A DNA stretch of 64,000 bases, from contig NW_008706746.1 of the NCBI RefSeq assembly GCF_000327385.1, positions 2,102,976 to 2,166,975 on the forward strand, given 5' to 3'. Of this stretch, positions 1-13,145 are shown one piece after another. How positions within the stretch are numbered: the first letter of the stretch is position 1; each line of letters starts with the position of its first letter. A program made the translations under genes and the position numbers. The stretch is from Lottia gigantea (taxonomy: Eukaryota; Mollusca; Gastropoda; Lottiidae). Below the pieces are notes generated by a model, which was given only the letters and a program-made list of their open reading frames with translations, was not told the origin of the DNA and did not search any database.

Positions 1-2485
1 GTATATTTCAAAGTTGCTGAAATTTCTTGTGTATATCAGAATTACTGAGGATTTTGATTAGTTTAGATTTACTTAAATTAGCTTTGTATATTTCAGATTA
101 CTTAAATTTTGGTATATTTTAGTTGTACTGTTTGTGTTTAACTAAGATTTTTATTCTAATTACACGTGTATATTGTAGACTGGAATGTATTATGGTAATA
201 AAGTAAATATAATAAATGCTGTGATATTGTGTCTAATGTTAATGTATCATCTAGTCAGTATATTTATCATCATTAAAAATACCAGTAAATTAAAAACTAT
301 GTGGTGCATTTCTAAGGTTTGTAAACTTTTTGCCGGGATACAATTTTCATTATCAACTGAGCTTAATTTGAGTAGTTGTCGATTGTGAAGTAAGCGGATG
401 CTCAGTTTGAATCCTGAAGAAAATTATCCTTAATTCCTATCACAGATTAAGTTATTATTACTTTAACAACCAACTTCAATGCCATGGAAGTTTTTTCATT
501 CTTCATTATGATTTCTTCAGACATTGTTAGTTGAGTCGACACAAGCACGGCCCTATTCATGAATTGACTTATATAGCATTTCAGCCCTCCAATGGTCAAA
601 CCTAGTAAGTCCCTTTCTGGTCAAACTTGAGAATTTTTCGGTCTTGCAGTAACTATAGGGTATGAAAAATGTTTATACTATAACAAAACCTGTAAAAAAT
701 TGACCCTTGAATGTCAATGGTAAAACCTAGCAAATCAGTCAGTTACATTTGCAATTGCTAAAAATTTGTTTCACAAGAGCCAATCGAAATGAACAAAAAT
801 GAATCACTAGATTTTGCCATCATTGGAGGACAGATTTAATGCCTTGTATTTCACGATTTTAGTTAAATCTAGAGAAGTATGTTGGTTTAGAGAATGCTAT
901 AAGAGAAGTCAGTAAAGAGACCATACATAACCTTGACCTTATTCCATTTGAAAAAAGAAAGAAAATCACTGAAAAGCTTTATCAATTAGCAGGTAATGAA
1001 ACATACTGAAAGTTAATTTTAATTGACAGAGGTATTTTCCAAATGACCAGGGGAGCCTGATGAACATGTGTTATTTTTGTCTCACTGTATTTAAGATATG
1101 AAATGAATGGGAGTTTTACGTCCTATTTTGTTAACACGGTGCATTAAACAGAAATTTCGAAACAATTAAGATAAAATTCTTCTCATTCTAAATCATTTCA
1201 GCATTAATCTTTATTTAATTATTAACGAACTAGACGTCAAATATTACTCTAAAGAGTGGTACTGGCAGTTATGAAATGTCGGCAGGTATTGCAAACATTA
1301 CATAATTTCACATCAGTAACTGACTTTTTTGATTATTTTCAGATGCTAGTGCAGTAGTGATGTTGTGTACCAAATCGTTTTGGAAAAGCTGCTTAATAGA
1401 TCCAGTCGTCTGTGTAGTTTGTCTGGCTTCATTGAATTTAATAGCTGTTTTAGTTCAATTAGAAACAATGAACACTGACATTCTAATATCAACACATACA
1501 TGATGAAATATTGGCTATGTGGTGTAAGAAGCTGGTAAAAGCACGTATTATTATCTGTAACTATCAGGTATGAGGTATGTTAGTACAGTCATCAAGCACA
1601 ATAATACATGTATTCTATGACGGTTTTACATGTTAATCTACAAGCCTATCAATATAGAATATTGGCTTAATATATCGATATCCTGTTTCTTCAAACTCTA
1701 CTAATTCTAGTCAAATTTTAAAATATTGGTTTCATTGATTATAAGCTATACGCAAGTAGCGAGGTGTAAGTGGCCAATGTTGTATGCGATACTTTGGCGA
1801 GTTTGACACTCTATACCAGATTTAAATATTCCGAGGACATAATTCGTCATAAAATACCACGAAACTTGTCTTAACATACGCATAATTTATTGTTTGTCTT
1901 TATAATTTTTATCAAAAACCAATAAATAATTGTGTATTTTTTGAATATTTAGAATGAAATAATAAATTGCTCCGTACAGGATGAGTAATTCAAGGGACAT
2001 AACTCGATTTATATTTGAAAGAATTACAACAACCCTTCAGAAACTCAACTCTTTCGAACCTCTCGTTGTAGATCGATAGACCTAATATCATAAATTTCAT
2101 TTAATTTTTTTAGACTATACATATATTTATATAATTTATCAATGAGACGCCTAGCAAATTATAATTTTTAATCTTGACCAAAATGAGTCTTTAATTATCA
2201 GTGGACTTGGTGTCATAACTATAATGCAACACCCATTAAACTAAGTAATTTTATTATTAATAAACGCAATTACTGATATACACGAATTTTGTAAGTCCAC
2301 TGATGAATATATACTCTGCCAAAGTTTGAAACCTTTAATTTCATGTTCATTCTAAGAGGGGGTATCTTTTAGGTTTGCTACAAATACTGATTCGATTTTT
2401 AGAGTAACTTAATGCATAATTTTAAATTCTATCACAACATTCGAATAATTTATTTTGTATATATTTTACTTACAGTATTCAGAGT
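1..2485. other. No gene seen
   Basis: AT-rich DNA. A 67-codon frame at 185-388 has no recognisable feature and sits in low-complexity sequence. Nothing else supportable. Confidence 0.5.
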
Positions 2486-2489
2486 CGTT

Positions 2490-2855
2490 TTTGTCACCCG
2501 ATTCGATGAGGTTTCGATTTGCTAGTACAATTAGGTACGATTTGCAGTGGTCCACAAATTTGATAGCAGCGATTAGGCAATATTGCTGACTGCACTGTCA
2601 ACAAAAGAAGGTTGTCTATTAATATTAGCCAATGACATCTATATAGACAACATTGATATAATTAGTATATATAATAGTATAAATTACCAATGAAGTCTCA
2701 CCTAATCGAATCGCCTAACCACCTACTGGGACGGTTAGGCCGATTAGCCTAATCAGTTTAGGTAAACTGTCTCACAAATGCACCGATTAGCCTAAACGTC
2801 CTGGCTCACAAATGCACAAAATAGCTAATCTACCTAATCGAATCGTGCGAGAAAA
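2490..2855. mobile_element. Small TIR element (MITE-like)
   Basis: Left end CCCGATTCGATGAGGTTTCG and right end CTACCTAATCGAATCGTGCG are inverted with a few mismatches. The interior has further CCTAATCGAATCGCC, TTAGCCTAATC and CTCACAAATGCAC repeats. No coding capacity. Ends and target duplication are not clear. Confidence 0.4.
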
Positions 2856-3138
2856 AAGATGAAGATTTGTTTGTACCACAAATCGTGATGCAAGGGACAT
2901 TACTCGCTTCATGGAATTGGAGAACTCGTTTTCAAATCAATATTTCGAGGTTCTAAAATTCAACAGACCAATTGTCCAATGTTTAGTTCATTAAATATTT
3001 GATTCAAAAAGTAACACCAGTGGCAATGATTTAAACTGTGCCTTACCTGGAGTACACTAAGACATTTTGAGCATAGAAACAGTAGCTAAAGCTATGGTAT
3101 CATATCGATGTTAGGACCTATTGACAGTATGCTGTAAA

Positions 3139-3907
3139 GGTGGGTTTATACAGAGCGCGAACGCGAACGCGAACGCGACCGGCGCGAACGCGACTTTTCA
3201 TCAGTTCAGTCATTCAAATAGAGCGCGAACACGAACGCGGAAAACCGTCGACGGCTTCCAATGCGGATTGCCTCTAAAATTTCGTCATATGGTCATTTTG
3301 GAATCATCTCTCCGATTCCCTTCCAAATATCTTTCTTTTTTACTGTCTCTTTGTAAGTTTTTTCAGCTTTGTCAAACAAAACTGGATTCTTTTCAACTTC
3401 TAAAATCAAAACTTCCGTTTTATCGATTGTTTGTACCCTACAAGCAAATTGGAAAAGCCATGTGAACAAGTTTCTATTTTAGGAAATGATGCAAGGGAGG
3501 TGGTACAAGCTGATTGGTTGATAGCANNNNNNNNNNNNNNNNNNNNNNNNNNNNNNNNNNNNNNNNNNNNNNNNNNAACAAACTGGATTCTTTTCAACTT
3601 CTAAAATCAAAACTTCCGTTTTATCCATTGTTTGTACCCTACAAGCAAATTGGAAAAGCCATGTGAACAAGTTTCTATTTTAGGAAATGATGCAAGGGAG
3701 GTGGTACAAGCTGATTGGTTGATAGCAAGAAATCCGCCGCGACTTTCTGAAAAATTCGCTCTTGGGGCAATCTCGACGGTCGACCGCGCGAACAAATATT
3801 TGTTCGCGTTCACGTTCGCATTCTATTTGAACGGTCCCTCTATAAAATGATGAAACCATTCCATGACGAAAAACCGCGTTCGCGTTCGCGCTCTGTATAA
3901 ATGCACC
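3139..3907. mobile_element. GC-rich TIR element (non-autonomous DNA transposon) with assembly gap
   Basis: Inverted ends TTTATACAGAGCGCGAACGC at the left (3144-3163) and the same sequence reversed at the right (3881-3900). Subterminal CGAACG repeats and ACCGTCGACGG are on the left, and GGTCGACCGCGCGAAC-type DNA on the right. Possible TAAA flanks (3135-3138, 3908-3911) would be the target duplication. No transposase remains. A PIF/Harbinger origin is possible but unproven. A 50-N gap lies inside. Confidence 0.65.
3527..3576. other. Assembly gap (50 N) flanked by a ~150 bp duplicate
   Basis: Exactly 50 N's. About 150 bp before the gap (3377-3526) recur after it (3579-3726) with roughly one substitution and one indel. 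This looks like two overlapping contigs joined by a nominal gap rather than a true tandem repeat. Confidence 0.9.
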
Positions 3908-4378
3908 TAAAGACTAGGAAATATGCAATACATAATAGTGGTCTTGACATGCTACAGGTAATTGTCATTGTTAAATATATTACAATAGAAATAGACGACA
4001 AACATCCATGAAAGGTTTCTTAATGAGACAAAAGATAGGACAAACTTATACAATTTTTATTGTTATTGAATATATATATATATATTTGATTATTATTATT
4101 GTTGAACATGTATAAATATATTAGAACGTAATGAAATAAAACTCTGGTGATTATTCTTACCCAACACTCTTCTAGAGACCACCACACCACGAGACGGTTT
4201 TGGATTTATCCATTCTGTGGTCTCTATAAACTATAGTATGTAGTATCAGTCTGAATGAGAGACTTAAATCAATTATTTTCCAGACACCGGAATTTTTTAG
4301 GGTACATCAGATGGAATCATTTTTTCAGAGGACAATCTCTGACCACAAAAACTATGCAGATCCTGCACCTACATTTCC

Positions 4379-5591
4379 ATTTTTATACGCCCACATGGAA
4401 ATGTGGACGCATATTGCCGTCGCCCCTGTCCGTTGGTCCGTCGGTCCATCAACAATTCTTGTGAACACAATAGAGACCACAGTTTTCAACTGATTTTAAT
4501 GAAATTTGGTTTGATCATTTATATTGATGAGATCTTGGTCAAGTTTGAATTTGACGATCTTTCGATGAACGGTTTTTGAGTTATTGCCCTTGATTTAGGC
4601 AAAACGCGTCAAAATTTGTTTGTGAACACAATAGAGACTATAGTTTTCAACTGATTTTAATGAAATTTTGTTTGATCATATATATATATGACGAGATCTT
4701 GGTCAAGTTCGAATTTGCCGATCTTTCGATGAACGGTTTTTGAGTTATTGTCCTTGACTTAGGCAAAACGCGTCAAAATTTGTTTGTGAACACAATAGAG
4801 ACTACAGTTTTTAACTGATTTTAATGAAATTTGGTGTGATCATTTATATTGATGAGATCTTGGTCAAGTTCGAATTTGACGTTCTTTCGGTGAACGGTTT
4901 TTGAGTTATTGGCCTTGACTTAGGAAAAACACGTCAAAATTTGTTTGTGAACACAATAAAGACTACAGTTTTCAACTGATTTTAATGGAATTTAGTTTGA
5001 TCATTTATATTGATGAGACCTTGGTCAAGTTCGAATTTGACGATCTTTCGATGAACGGTTTTTGAGTTATTGCCCTTGATTAGGGCAAAACGCGTCAAAA
5101 TTTGTTTGTGAACACAATAGAGACTATAGTTTTCAACTGATTTTAATGAAATTTTGTTTGATCATATATATTGACGAGATCTTGGTCAACTTCTAATTTG
5201 CCGATCTTTCGATGAACGGTTTTTGAGTTTTTGTCCTTGACTTAGGCAAAACGCGTCAAAATTTGTTTGTGAACACAATAGAGACTACAGTTTTTAACTG
5301 ATTTTAATGAAATTTGGTGTGATCATTTATATTGATGAGATCTTGGTTAAGTTCGAATTTGACGTTCTTTCGGTGAACGGTTTTTGAGTTATTGCCCTTG
5401 ACATAGGAAAAACGCATCAAAATTTATTTGTGAACACATTAGAGACTACAGTTTTTAATTGATTTTAATGAAACATGGTGTGATCATGTATATTGATGCG
5501 ATAATTTGATGTATCTGATATTAATATTAAATTTATTTGATATGAGAAAATTCATACTTTAGTCACTGAAGACTGTTTTATCATTTCTAGG
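4379..5591 (+). mobile_element. Pearl-like element A with 161 bp core repeats
   Basis: Head: ATACGCCCACATGG with a subterminal inverted repeat (ATGTGGACGCAT) and a GTCCGTTGGTCCGTCGGTCC run. Core: seven units starting at GTGAACACAA at 4461, 4622, 4786, 4947, 5108, 5269 and 5430, so a period of 161 bp (one of 164), the last truncated. Tail: TTAGTCACTGAAGACTGTTTTATC. The layout (defined ends, subterminal hairpin, internal tandem core of about 160 bp, no coding capacity) resembles bivalve Pearl elements, which are non-autonomous Helitron-like transposons. That class assignment is inferred. Confidence 0.7.
4461..5500 (+). repeat. 161 bp tandem array in ABC-ABC higher order
   Basis: Units 1 and 4, 2 and 5, 3 and 6 share private variants. 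B units (2, 5) have TTTTGTTTGATCATATATAT and 'gccgatc'; C units (3, 6) have GGTGTGATC, 'gacgttctttcggtgaac' and 'aggaaaaac'; A units (1, 4) keep GTTTGATCATTTATATTGATG and 'gatctttcgatgaac'. The array therefore grew by duplicating a three-unit block of about 486 bp. Confidence 0.8.
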
Positions 5592-5599
5592 TGCGCCTC

Positions 5600-6390
5600 C
5601 ATTTCCCATTTTTTGTCCTGTCCTATATTTCAGATGTTAAATAATGACAAGCAGTCTTTGAATGCCGTCATTTATAACCACAAAAACATATGTGTCAGAG
5701 TAGTAGACAAAACTGAACTTCAGCTAAGGCAGCTGAAAACAAATTACCTCGTTTCAGTACATTTGTACAATTAAATAATAGAATGTACGTATTATAATGA
5801 GCATGACAATATAAACCTATTTTTACAGAAGACAATTTTCAGTCAAATTTTCAAACATTTGCCAATGAATAAGAAAAAAGTGAAAACGAAAGACAAGATT
5901 GGGTTATGTTGACAAGGTTGTGTTGTGTACATTTTATTCTTTAAACATGTTTAAAACACCCAATGAACTCTCTCAATATTGATCAAACCAAACCTTTTTT
6001 TCTATATCAACTTCGAAAACACTAAACTTTTCATCGGATCTAGATATTTGAATTATCAAAAATTTAAACCTAGTTTTTTAGAAAGACTAAGAAATGTATA
6101 TTTGATTCCGTAAAATAAACGTTAGTGTAAGTTAACACAATTTGTGTCAATCGATGCATGGAAACACTGTATTAGCATTTAAAATCTTTTTAAATTTGTA
6201 TCATTTGATAGGAATTAGGTCCGTCGTCTTCGTGCACCAGCTTTCCGATCTAGACTAAAGTGTAACTTTAAACTTAAGCTGCAAAAATCCCTTCGTGTGC
6301 TCAAAAAAAGTTCACCTTTGTTTCAAATTACTTAGAGTCAGCATTTTAACTTGCTGACACAGACGTACCGGCTTTACCAGTTCAAATAGG
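5600..6390. other. No gene seen
   Basis: Unique AT-rich sequence between Pearl-like element A and the short tandem repeat; no exon-like segment found. Confidence 0.45.
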
Positions 6391-6394
6391 TACA

Positions 6395-6510
6395 TCGTCC
6401 TGTATGTATCATGCCGTACAGAAAAGTGACCATGTATCATGTAACACAGAAAAGTGACCATGTATCATGTCACACAGAAAAGTGAACATGTACCAAGTCG
6501 TACAGGAAAG
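6395..6510. repeat. Short tandem repeat of CAGAAAAGTGAMCATGTATC
   Basis: About three to four units of roughly 30 bp (CAGAAAAGTGACCATGTATC followed by ATGTMACA). The same unit opens the two larger repeats at 6590 and 6880. Confidence 0.7.
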
Positions 6511-6589
6511 CAGATATAGATCACCCATTTTATCAGTTGATTATTCTTGGAATCCAGAATCTACTCCCTTGTAGCTCCGAGCCTGAAGA

Positions 6590-7001
6590 AAAGTGAACAT
6601 GTACCATGTACCAAGTTGTAGTGAAAATGATGCAGAAGAGGGCTATTAGTTCAGCTAGTGGATAACTATGCCTTTTACCCATTATTAGTTTAGGGGAATA
6701 GACTGCATTTTCATACTAAATTCCGTTTAAATTGTAATATCCATTGGAAAGATAAAAACTACTATCCTTTAGGATGTATTATGTCTTTCATATTGGGATA
6801 AACTTTGGGGAGGTTTTTCGTAAATAAGAGGTTTTTTTAACCTTTGTATGAAGAAAAGTGAACATGTACTAAGTCGTACAGAAAAGTGAACATGTACCAT
6901 GTATCAAGTTGTAGTGAAAATGATGCAGAAGAGGGCTTTAGTTCAGCTAGTGGATAACTATGCCTTTTACCCGTTATTAGTTTAGGGGAATAGACTGCAT
7001 T
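6590..7001. repeat. Direct repeat pair split by a 127 bp element
   Basis: A block with GTTGTAGTGAAAATGATGCA, GGATAACTATGCCTTTTACC and GGGGAATAGACTGCATT occurs at 6590-6706 and again at 6880-7001. Between them lies a 127 bp sequence at 6724-6850 that has an inverted copy at 9413-9543. Confidence 0.75.
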
Positions 7002-7631
7002 ATCACGGAAAGGTGAATCATGTGCATTCAGATCGGAAAAGTCAGAAAGAAGTCATCCCTCGTTTTATTACATCAAATATCGGCTTGTTATCAGCATGCC
7101 ATCGTTGGGTAATGCTAGGGCATCACTTTAAAGTACATTTCTGTTAAGACTGTGATCCAAGACTTTACTCAGTATCTAATAATGGTGTGCTAAATTTTTG
7201 CAACTTTAAACACCTAATATCTTCACTGCATTATTCCATTCGACCCAAAATGAATGTGTAGGGTTAATTCGAGAAGACAAAAACACAATTGCCATTAGTT
7301 TCGCCTACCAATTAGCTGCTAGAAAGGGTCACGGAACAAGATATCTCCTAAATTTTTATTTTCCTCACCTTACCCTCTTCTTTGAAAACAGTCCATGAAT
7401 CAGGGGGCAAATTTAAATAAAACTCATATATAAAGCTAAACGTATTGGCAGTGTTTCTCGCAGATTATCGCATTCTCTAGTATTTGGGATTTAACACTTG
7501 AAATTGTGCCCATTGTGACATAGTAAGATTATTTATTTTGGCTCAGTTTCAGTTCGGGTATTTTGGATTGATTAAGAACGTGACACATTAACTTAAACTT
7601 TTAAATATTTTCACACTATTGCTACTTTTTT

Positions 7632-7672
7632 GGGGGGGGGGGGGGGGGGGGGCGGGGGACGGGGGCTATTTT
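7632..7672 (+). other. G-run: 21 consecutive G's plus two G5 tracts
   Basis: G's fill 7632-7652, followed by C, G5, AC and G5. It is able to form a G-quadruplex on the plus strand. The length in the assembly is likely approximate. Confidence 0.8.
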
Positions 7673-9412
7673 TCAAGCATCCCAGTTTGATTCATTCGAA
7701 ACCAAAATTGATGAAAGTAGTTGATGATTAATGAGTTGGCATGAATTTACTTGTGGGTTTTGTTGGGTAGACGGGTGACGGCAAACTGCGAAACATTGTC
7801 CGGTGTCCGTAATTTCCAAAAGACAATGTTAAGATGTTATTTTAATTGACATTACTGAACAAATTTCACATCTTGATTAAACTGAGCTAAATAATTTTTA
7901 CAACACATGTAATAAATGTAGTAGGTCAGCACGAAAAATGTAAATTTAACTACTAATGAATTTTATTGTTGAGTTAAATGAATCTGAAATGATAAAAGAT
8001 ACAGATTTATTGTATTTGTCAATGTTATCGTGATGTCGACCATACAATTATTTCAGTTTCAAGGATATACATTACCCTGATTAAAAATGTTGAACTGAGT
8101 AATTTACTCAAATCCTCATGTGAGAAACATGCTCTTGCCATGGACTGGCAATTCGAGAATATTGCTGTTAACGAAAGGACAAAAGACACTAAGGCCAAAA
8201 GTAATTTGAATTTGTTCATTAATAAAAGTAGTGAAGGTGGAATAAAATCAACTGTCATCACATGTAATTCATTGTTATTAATTGTAGACGAACTAAAACT
8301 TCTAGAGCGACATATACTACAGGTAGCTAAATATCTATTGCATCAGTTCTGATAGTAACATTTTGACGACGATATACCTTTGATTAATTGTAGTTTGTAG
8401 CCTTGAACAGTTCACATGGGAACCAAATTCTCCACAGTTTTCCTAAAGATTCCCTTTCTTTACTTTAAGTGCCGTGTCGGCTATTTACAAATACAGGACG
8501 AGGTTAAAATATGGCTTCAAACAACATGGTGAGTAAACATGGCGTATTTGAGACTAGAAGACAGAACATAGTTTAGATAGCCTTTACCAAAATCTTGTTC
8601 ATTTATGTTGACTTACAGATCTGTATTGTAGTAGATAGTGAGCACTTTTAAACTATTCCTTTTACTAGCTTCAATGAATGATAAAGACATAAATTGAAGT
8701 TTTATGTCATATATTTATGCACCCTATCGGTCTTGATGGTGCCAAATTACATTCAAAATATTTGCCAGTTCAAACTAAAAACAAAGCCATTAAGATACAG
8801 ACAGTAGTTCAAATGAAGTCGAGTCGTCTCTTGAATTGCAACAACCACAGATGCCATGCACAAGCAAATACCACCCAGTACCTAATTTGTTATTCACTAT
8901 CATACAGTTATCTTCACAATGTCAATTTATTACAAACTGTGTCTTATACCTTGACTGCAATAGCCACTACCCCATTTCCTTCATCTGTATCAGGGACGGC
9001 GCAGAAGTCTCTTCCAAATTAACCAAAACTTTATTTATAGCTTGACAAGCAATGGGCCTATCCCCCACTTCGACATTTTATGCAACAAACCTTCTCACTC
9101 ACCGATATACTGAGCGAAATAAAACTAAACTTAGTCATCTTTCCGGCCTCGTTTGAGTCTCCATCAGCGACCTTTCGAATTAATGGACTGGTGGAATGAT
9201 GATAAAATCAGTACGAAATGTGGAAAACGACACATGAGAATTTATTTTGATTTGCTCGGAAAATAAATAATGAAAGTGGTCTTTTAGCGTCTGACACTTC
9301 ACTATCGCGAAACTATTTGCCAGAACTGGTATTTACACTGGTGACGTCATGGTATAGATTTTCTGGAATTTCTGGCAAAATTGGAACAAAAAGTTAGCAA
9401 TGCTCCCGATAA

Positions 9413-9543
9413 CATACAAAGGTTAAAAACACCTCTTATTTATAAAAAAAAAACCTCCCCAAAGTTTATCCCAATATGAAAGACATAATACAGCCTAAAG
9501 GATAGTAGTTTTTATCTTTCCAATGGATATTACAATTTAAACG
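9413..9543. repeat. Inverted copy of the 6724-6850 element
   Basis: The reverse complement of 9413-9543 matches 6724-6850 from CGTTTAAATTGTAATATCC through CATTGGAAAGATAAAAAC to TTTTTAACCTTTGTATG at about 95%. A small mobile element with two copies in opposite orientation is the likely reading. Confidence 0.75.
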
Positions 9544-10455
9544 TACAGAAAAGTAAAAGGTTGTGACTTTTTTTCTTAGATTAGACAATACATTCTGTTG
9601 TATATCATTAACATAGGTTTTCTTCTTGGGGGAATTTGGCATACCTATTTAATAATATTATCATTTATTAACGCCGAGTTGACAAACCCAAGCGAAGAGT
9701 TACCTAAGATTTTAATAAACTATTTTATTTTATTTTAATAGAACGAAGATAAATGATCATTTTTAGTGGATGCGTCTCCTTTCATTAATCAACTAAGCGA
9801 CCACAAATTTCTTTACAAATGATGTTACTCTCAAACGTTGATTCAACTTGGCACCAATCTTCATTTTTGCTTTTGTTTTTTCTGTGTTTAATCGAAATTT
9901 CAGACTTTCGATATTATATTTTCAGTTCTTCAGTAGGCTACAAAATCAAACTTTATTCGTAAAACAATGAACACCAAAGTTTGTAAGTTTATCGACTTTT
10001 TGGGTTGACGTGTCTCCGGCGCCACGCCGTAGCACAACATCAGAAAAAAAAAACTTGGGAGACAGAAACATGTTTGATATGGGTGTCTAAAGCTGGGATT
10101 AAACAAAGAATTACATTTCTTAAAACAATAAAAACATCAAAAGTATTGATCTAAACAACAAAGCTTTCTTTAGGTTTCTGCCAAAATCTTATCGAACGGC
10201 TTTGTTTAAATTTTTGACCCCAGGTTCTATTGACTGAAAGGTTACGACACGAAACAATAGAACTACAACTTTTACAAAAATAGCAATCAAATCGATTGTG
10301 ACCCATTTAAAACTTTAGAATTGTATCTGTTGATGCAACTATCTTGATTTCGAAATTACTAATTGCTAGTGGAAGCAAACTAATCTACGAAAATCGCACA
10401 ATTCCCTCAAAAATATTGCTTTTCCTCATTCTATAGATGTTTTTTTTTATATATG

Positions 10456-10558
10456 GCAGTGTCTCAAGAAAAGACGACTTTCAAACGCGGATAATTCTGC
10501 ACACACATGGGTTTGAAGCTCAAATTTCGACGGTGAGTTGTATACACTGATTGTCTTA
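10456..10558. repeat. Dispersed repeat, copy 1 of 2
   Basis: Shares CAGTGTCTCAAGAAAAGA, ACTTTCAAA.CG.ATAATTCTG, AAGCTC.AATTTCGAC and TGAGTTGT...ACACT with 60196-60310, same orientation. Boundaries approximate. Confidence 0.5.
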
Positions 10559-13100
10559 GCTAAAAATTCCCGTTTCTGAGGCTAAGGTACAATTGGTAAA
10601 ATAGCAACAGTACCTTTTAAGAACTTTTGTTAACATTTTTTTGCAATTGTTAACATTTTAGATTTAGAAGCTTCTCACTACACACACATAAGGTTACAAG
10701 ATTAAATCAAATCAGTCTGACAAAAATATCCTTCACCGAATCGATATATCATCGAATTCGAACATGGCTGAAACCATCAGAATACACATACATACCAACT
10801 GTCATCACCATGAATAAAAACTGTAGTCTCTATAATATCGAGTCTAAAATGCCGAATATGAATATGTCCGTTCATTATAATTTGAAATTTTAAAGAGAAA
10901 TCATCAATATGCCTAAGCGTACACAGTTTCGTCAAGGTCGGATAAAAACTGTAGTTCTATCATGTCTACGTAAGTATCTATTCTCCACTCTGGAACACAT
11001 TGTTGCCACTCTGCGTCACATGGTTCTATTTAGATTGGAAAATTTGATTAGAAAACCATCACATCAATTTCAGTTTTGGCTAATCAAGTCCAATTTTTAG
11101 TCTCATTTAAAAACAAAGACGGTAGCAATTCAAAATATTGACATTGACAAGAGTTTCCGTATATTTCTAGATTTGGCAGAATATTCGCGAAAAGGATATA
11201 ATTTGATTTGATTTGCAGATGTTGTGATAAATTTTTAGCTGGTTTTAACACTAGACATCGATACCGAATATTCCACATTGCTTTTGATATATTTGACAAT
11301 CCAATGGTCAATGACTGTACTGGTTTATATTAAGATGGTTCCGGTAGTTATTCTTCAACCCATGAGCTTTAAGCTCGTAAGTCAGTTGAGTTTCAGAGAA
11401 GCATTGACATCGCTTGATGTTTGTTCATCGTACTCCAACTTTCGATTTTCGATTTGTGAAATGAACAATTACATTAAAAGTATTTTTTATCAAACATGGA
11501 AAGTCTTTTACGAAACATCCTGTCATGTAAGGCATGGCGAATTGAACATGTTTTGTGAATTCTCAATTTTTCATCATTCATAACAAACTAGATAGCAGAT
11601 GCAAATTAATGCAAACTGAAGCTTAATCGTGACTTAATTAAAACCTTTATGGATTTGAGATACCTATTCGTGCGAAGAGATAGCTTTTTTCGGTCCTATC
11701 TTTTGAAATTATATTTCTTTACTAAATATTATATTATTGTCTAAAACATATCAATCATTAACATTCTAAAAGACGACAGCCATAACAATTTTATAAAGCC
11801 GAACAATTAAAAGGGATATATGAAATTAAAATAGAAAGTCTACAGAATTCAGTAAAACGGTGCAACTACGGGATCAACTAAGGCTACATCTCGGCATAGT
11901 GGCTTTCATGTGATATCGTACGTAATTTTACCTACGTGCGAACAAATGATAAGTTGAGGAATCCGCTTTTGGATGCCAAATGTCGAACTCACAAACAGCT
12001 ATTTTATAGTAAGATTGCAAAGGATCATTTCGTACAGTTTAATGAGAGTTGTTTTAAGTGAAACTACATCTTAGAATGAACAAAATTAAAGTTCTCAAGA
12101 ATGATCAATATGTGTATATATATATCAATGAACTTACCTGGTGTCCTGTAAAATTTGGAAATTGGGAAATTCATAGAACTAAGTAATTATTGAAAAACGC
12201 GTAATCTTAATAGCTTCAATATTTAATTGCATATTCATGTATAATTACTTAGGTTTTTTGGATTTATCAGATTATATTAGGATCCTGTTTTTTATGACAC
12301 CAGGTATATCTACTGATGAATATATGCTCTTATTGGCCAAGTTTAATATTCTTAAATTTTATGTTCATCATAAAACGTAGTTTTCCTTTAAGTGATGTGC
12401 AAAACAGCCTTACTTAACATGTACTAATTTACAGGCTTGTACCACGAATTAGTCAAATTCATTCCTGAAGTTAAAATAAAGACAATTGTAGAATATAATT
12501 GAAACAATGGGACAAAGATACAAGTAAGAGATTGTAGTAAAGCATCGTTACAACTTGTTGACATGTCATAAAGAGTTTTTGTTGTTGTTATTCCACTAAA
12601 TATTGACTGATATTAGTTACTAGTAGCAGAGGAGGGGGCAAATTAAAACAAAAGAATTCTATTCTACCATTCACAGTTCATACAACGCCGATCTTTGTTC
12701 TTGCCTTAACATTTATATTTACATAGGAAAATTCTTTTCCGTTGCCTTAATAAACAAACCAACGTTTTCTCCCAAGAGGCTTTACATGGACTTCCGAACG
12801 TGGCCTTCTCAATGAGTTTGGGAGCAGAAACAATCTTATCACGTGACTTGTCTGGTAAATTTGTATTGGCGAGTTTTTCTACACAGCGTCTCTTCCAAGG
12901 TACTTAGTGTGATCCGAAATTCAATATTGTTTCATTTGGGTCGAGAGTTGGGAGACAGCGTTTAAAGTCTCCCCATGTTCTAGTGCAGACCATCCTGTAT
13001 ACGTGAGGTGCAGGGTGGTACTCTGTGTCTCTGTGACCTATTTGACGTACCCAGTGATCAGATCTCACCATTGCTGTTACAGAACATCTTCAGACTCTTC

Positions 13101-13145
13101 ATGGGAAACGTTAATGTTAAAGAGTTTTTCACTACTGAAACGTTG
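13101..13145 (+). CDS. Candidate first coding exon (MGNVNVKEFF...)
   Basis: In a slightly GC-richer stretch (about 12760-13150) an ATG opens MGNVNVKEFFTTETL up to a consensus donor ACGTTG|GTATGT. The MG start would suit N-myristoylation. It could be the first exon of an unseen plus-strand gene, but the frame is only 15 codons and no partner exon was found. Confidence 0.2.

Larger units (their letters stand above)
7005..13095. other. Mostly featureless AT-rich DNA
   Basis: Apart from the G-run, the inverted repeat copy at 9.4 kb and the dispersed repeat at 10.5 kb, I see only short frames (8140-8352, 8717-9022, 10909-11100, 11278-11583) without motifs. The stretch around 12150-12400 shares weak similarity with 2200-2360 ('ctgatgaatatata', 'aatttcatgttcat'). 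Confidence 0.4.

Noticed and set aside
3406-3850. Overlapping short frames on both strands around the N gap
   Set aside because: They translate the TIR element and its duplicated flank, and some run through N's; no domain.
8511-8528. Possible mini first exon MASNNM followed by GTGAGT
   Set aside because: Good donor and start, but only six codons and nothing downstream to join.
9339-9350. TGACGTCA (CRE-like) here and again near 32213
   Set aside because: Isolated 8-mers not linked to a promoter; expected occasionally by chance.
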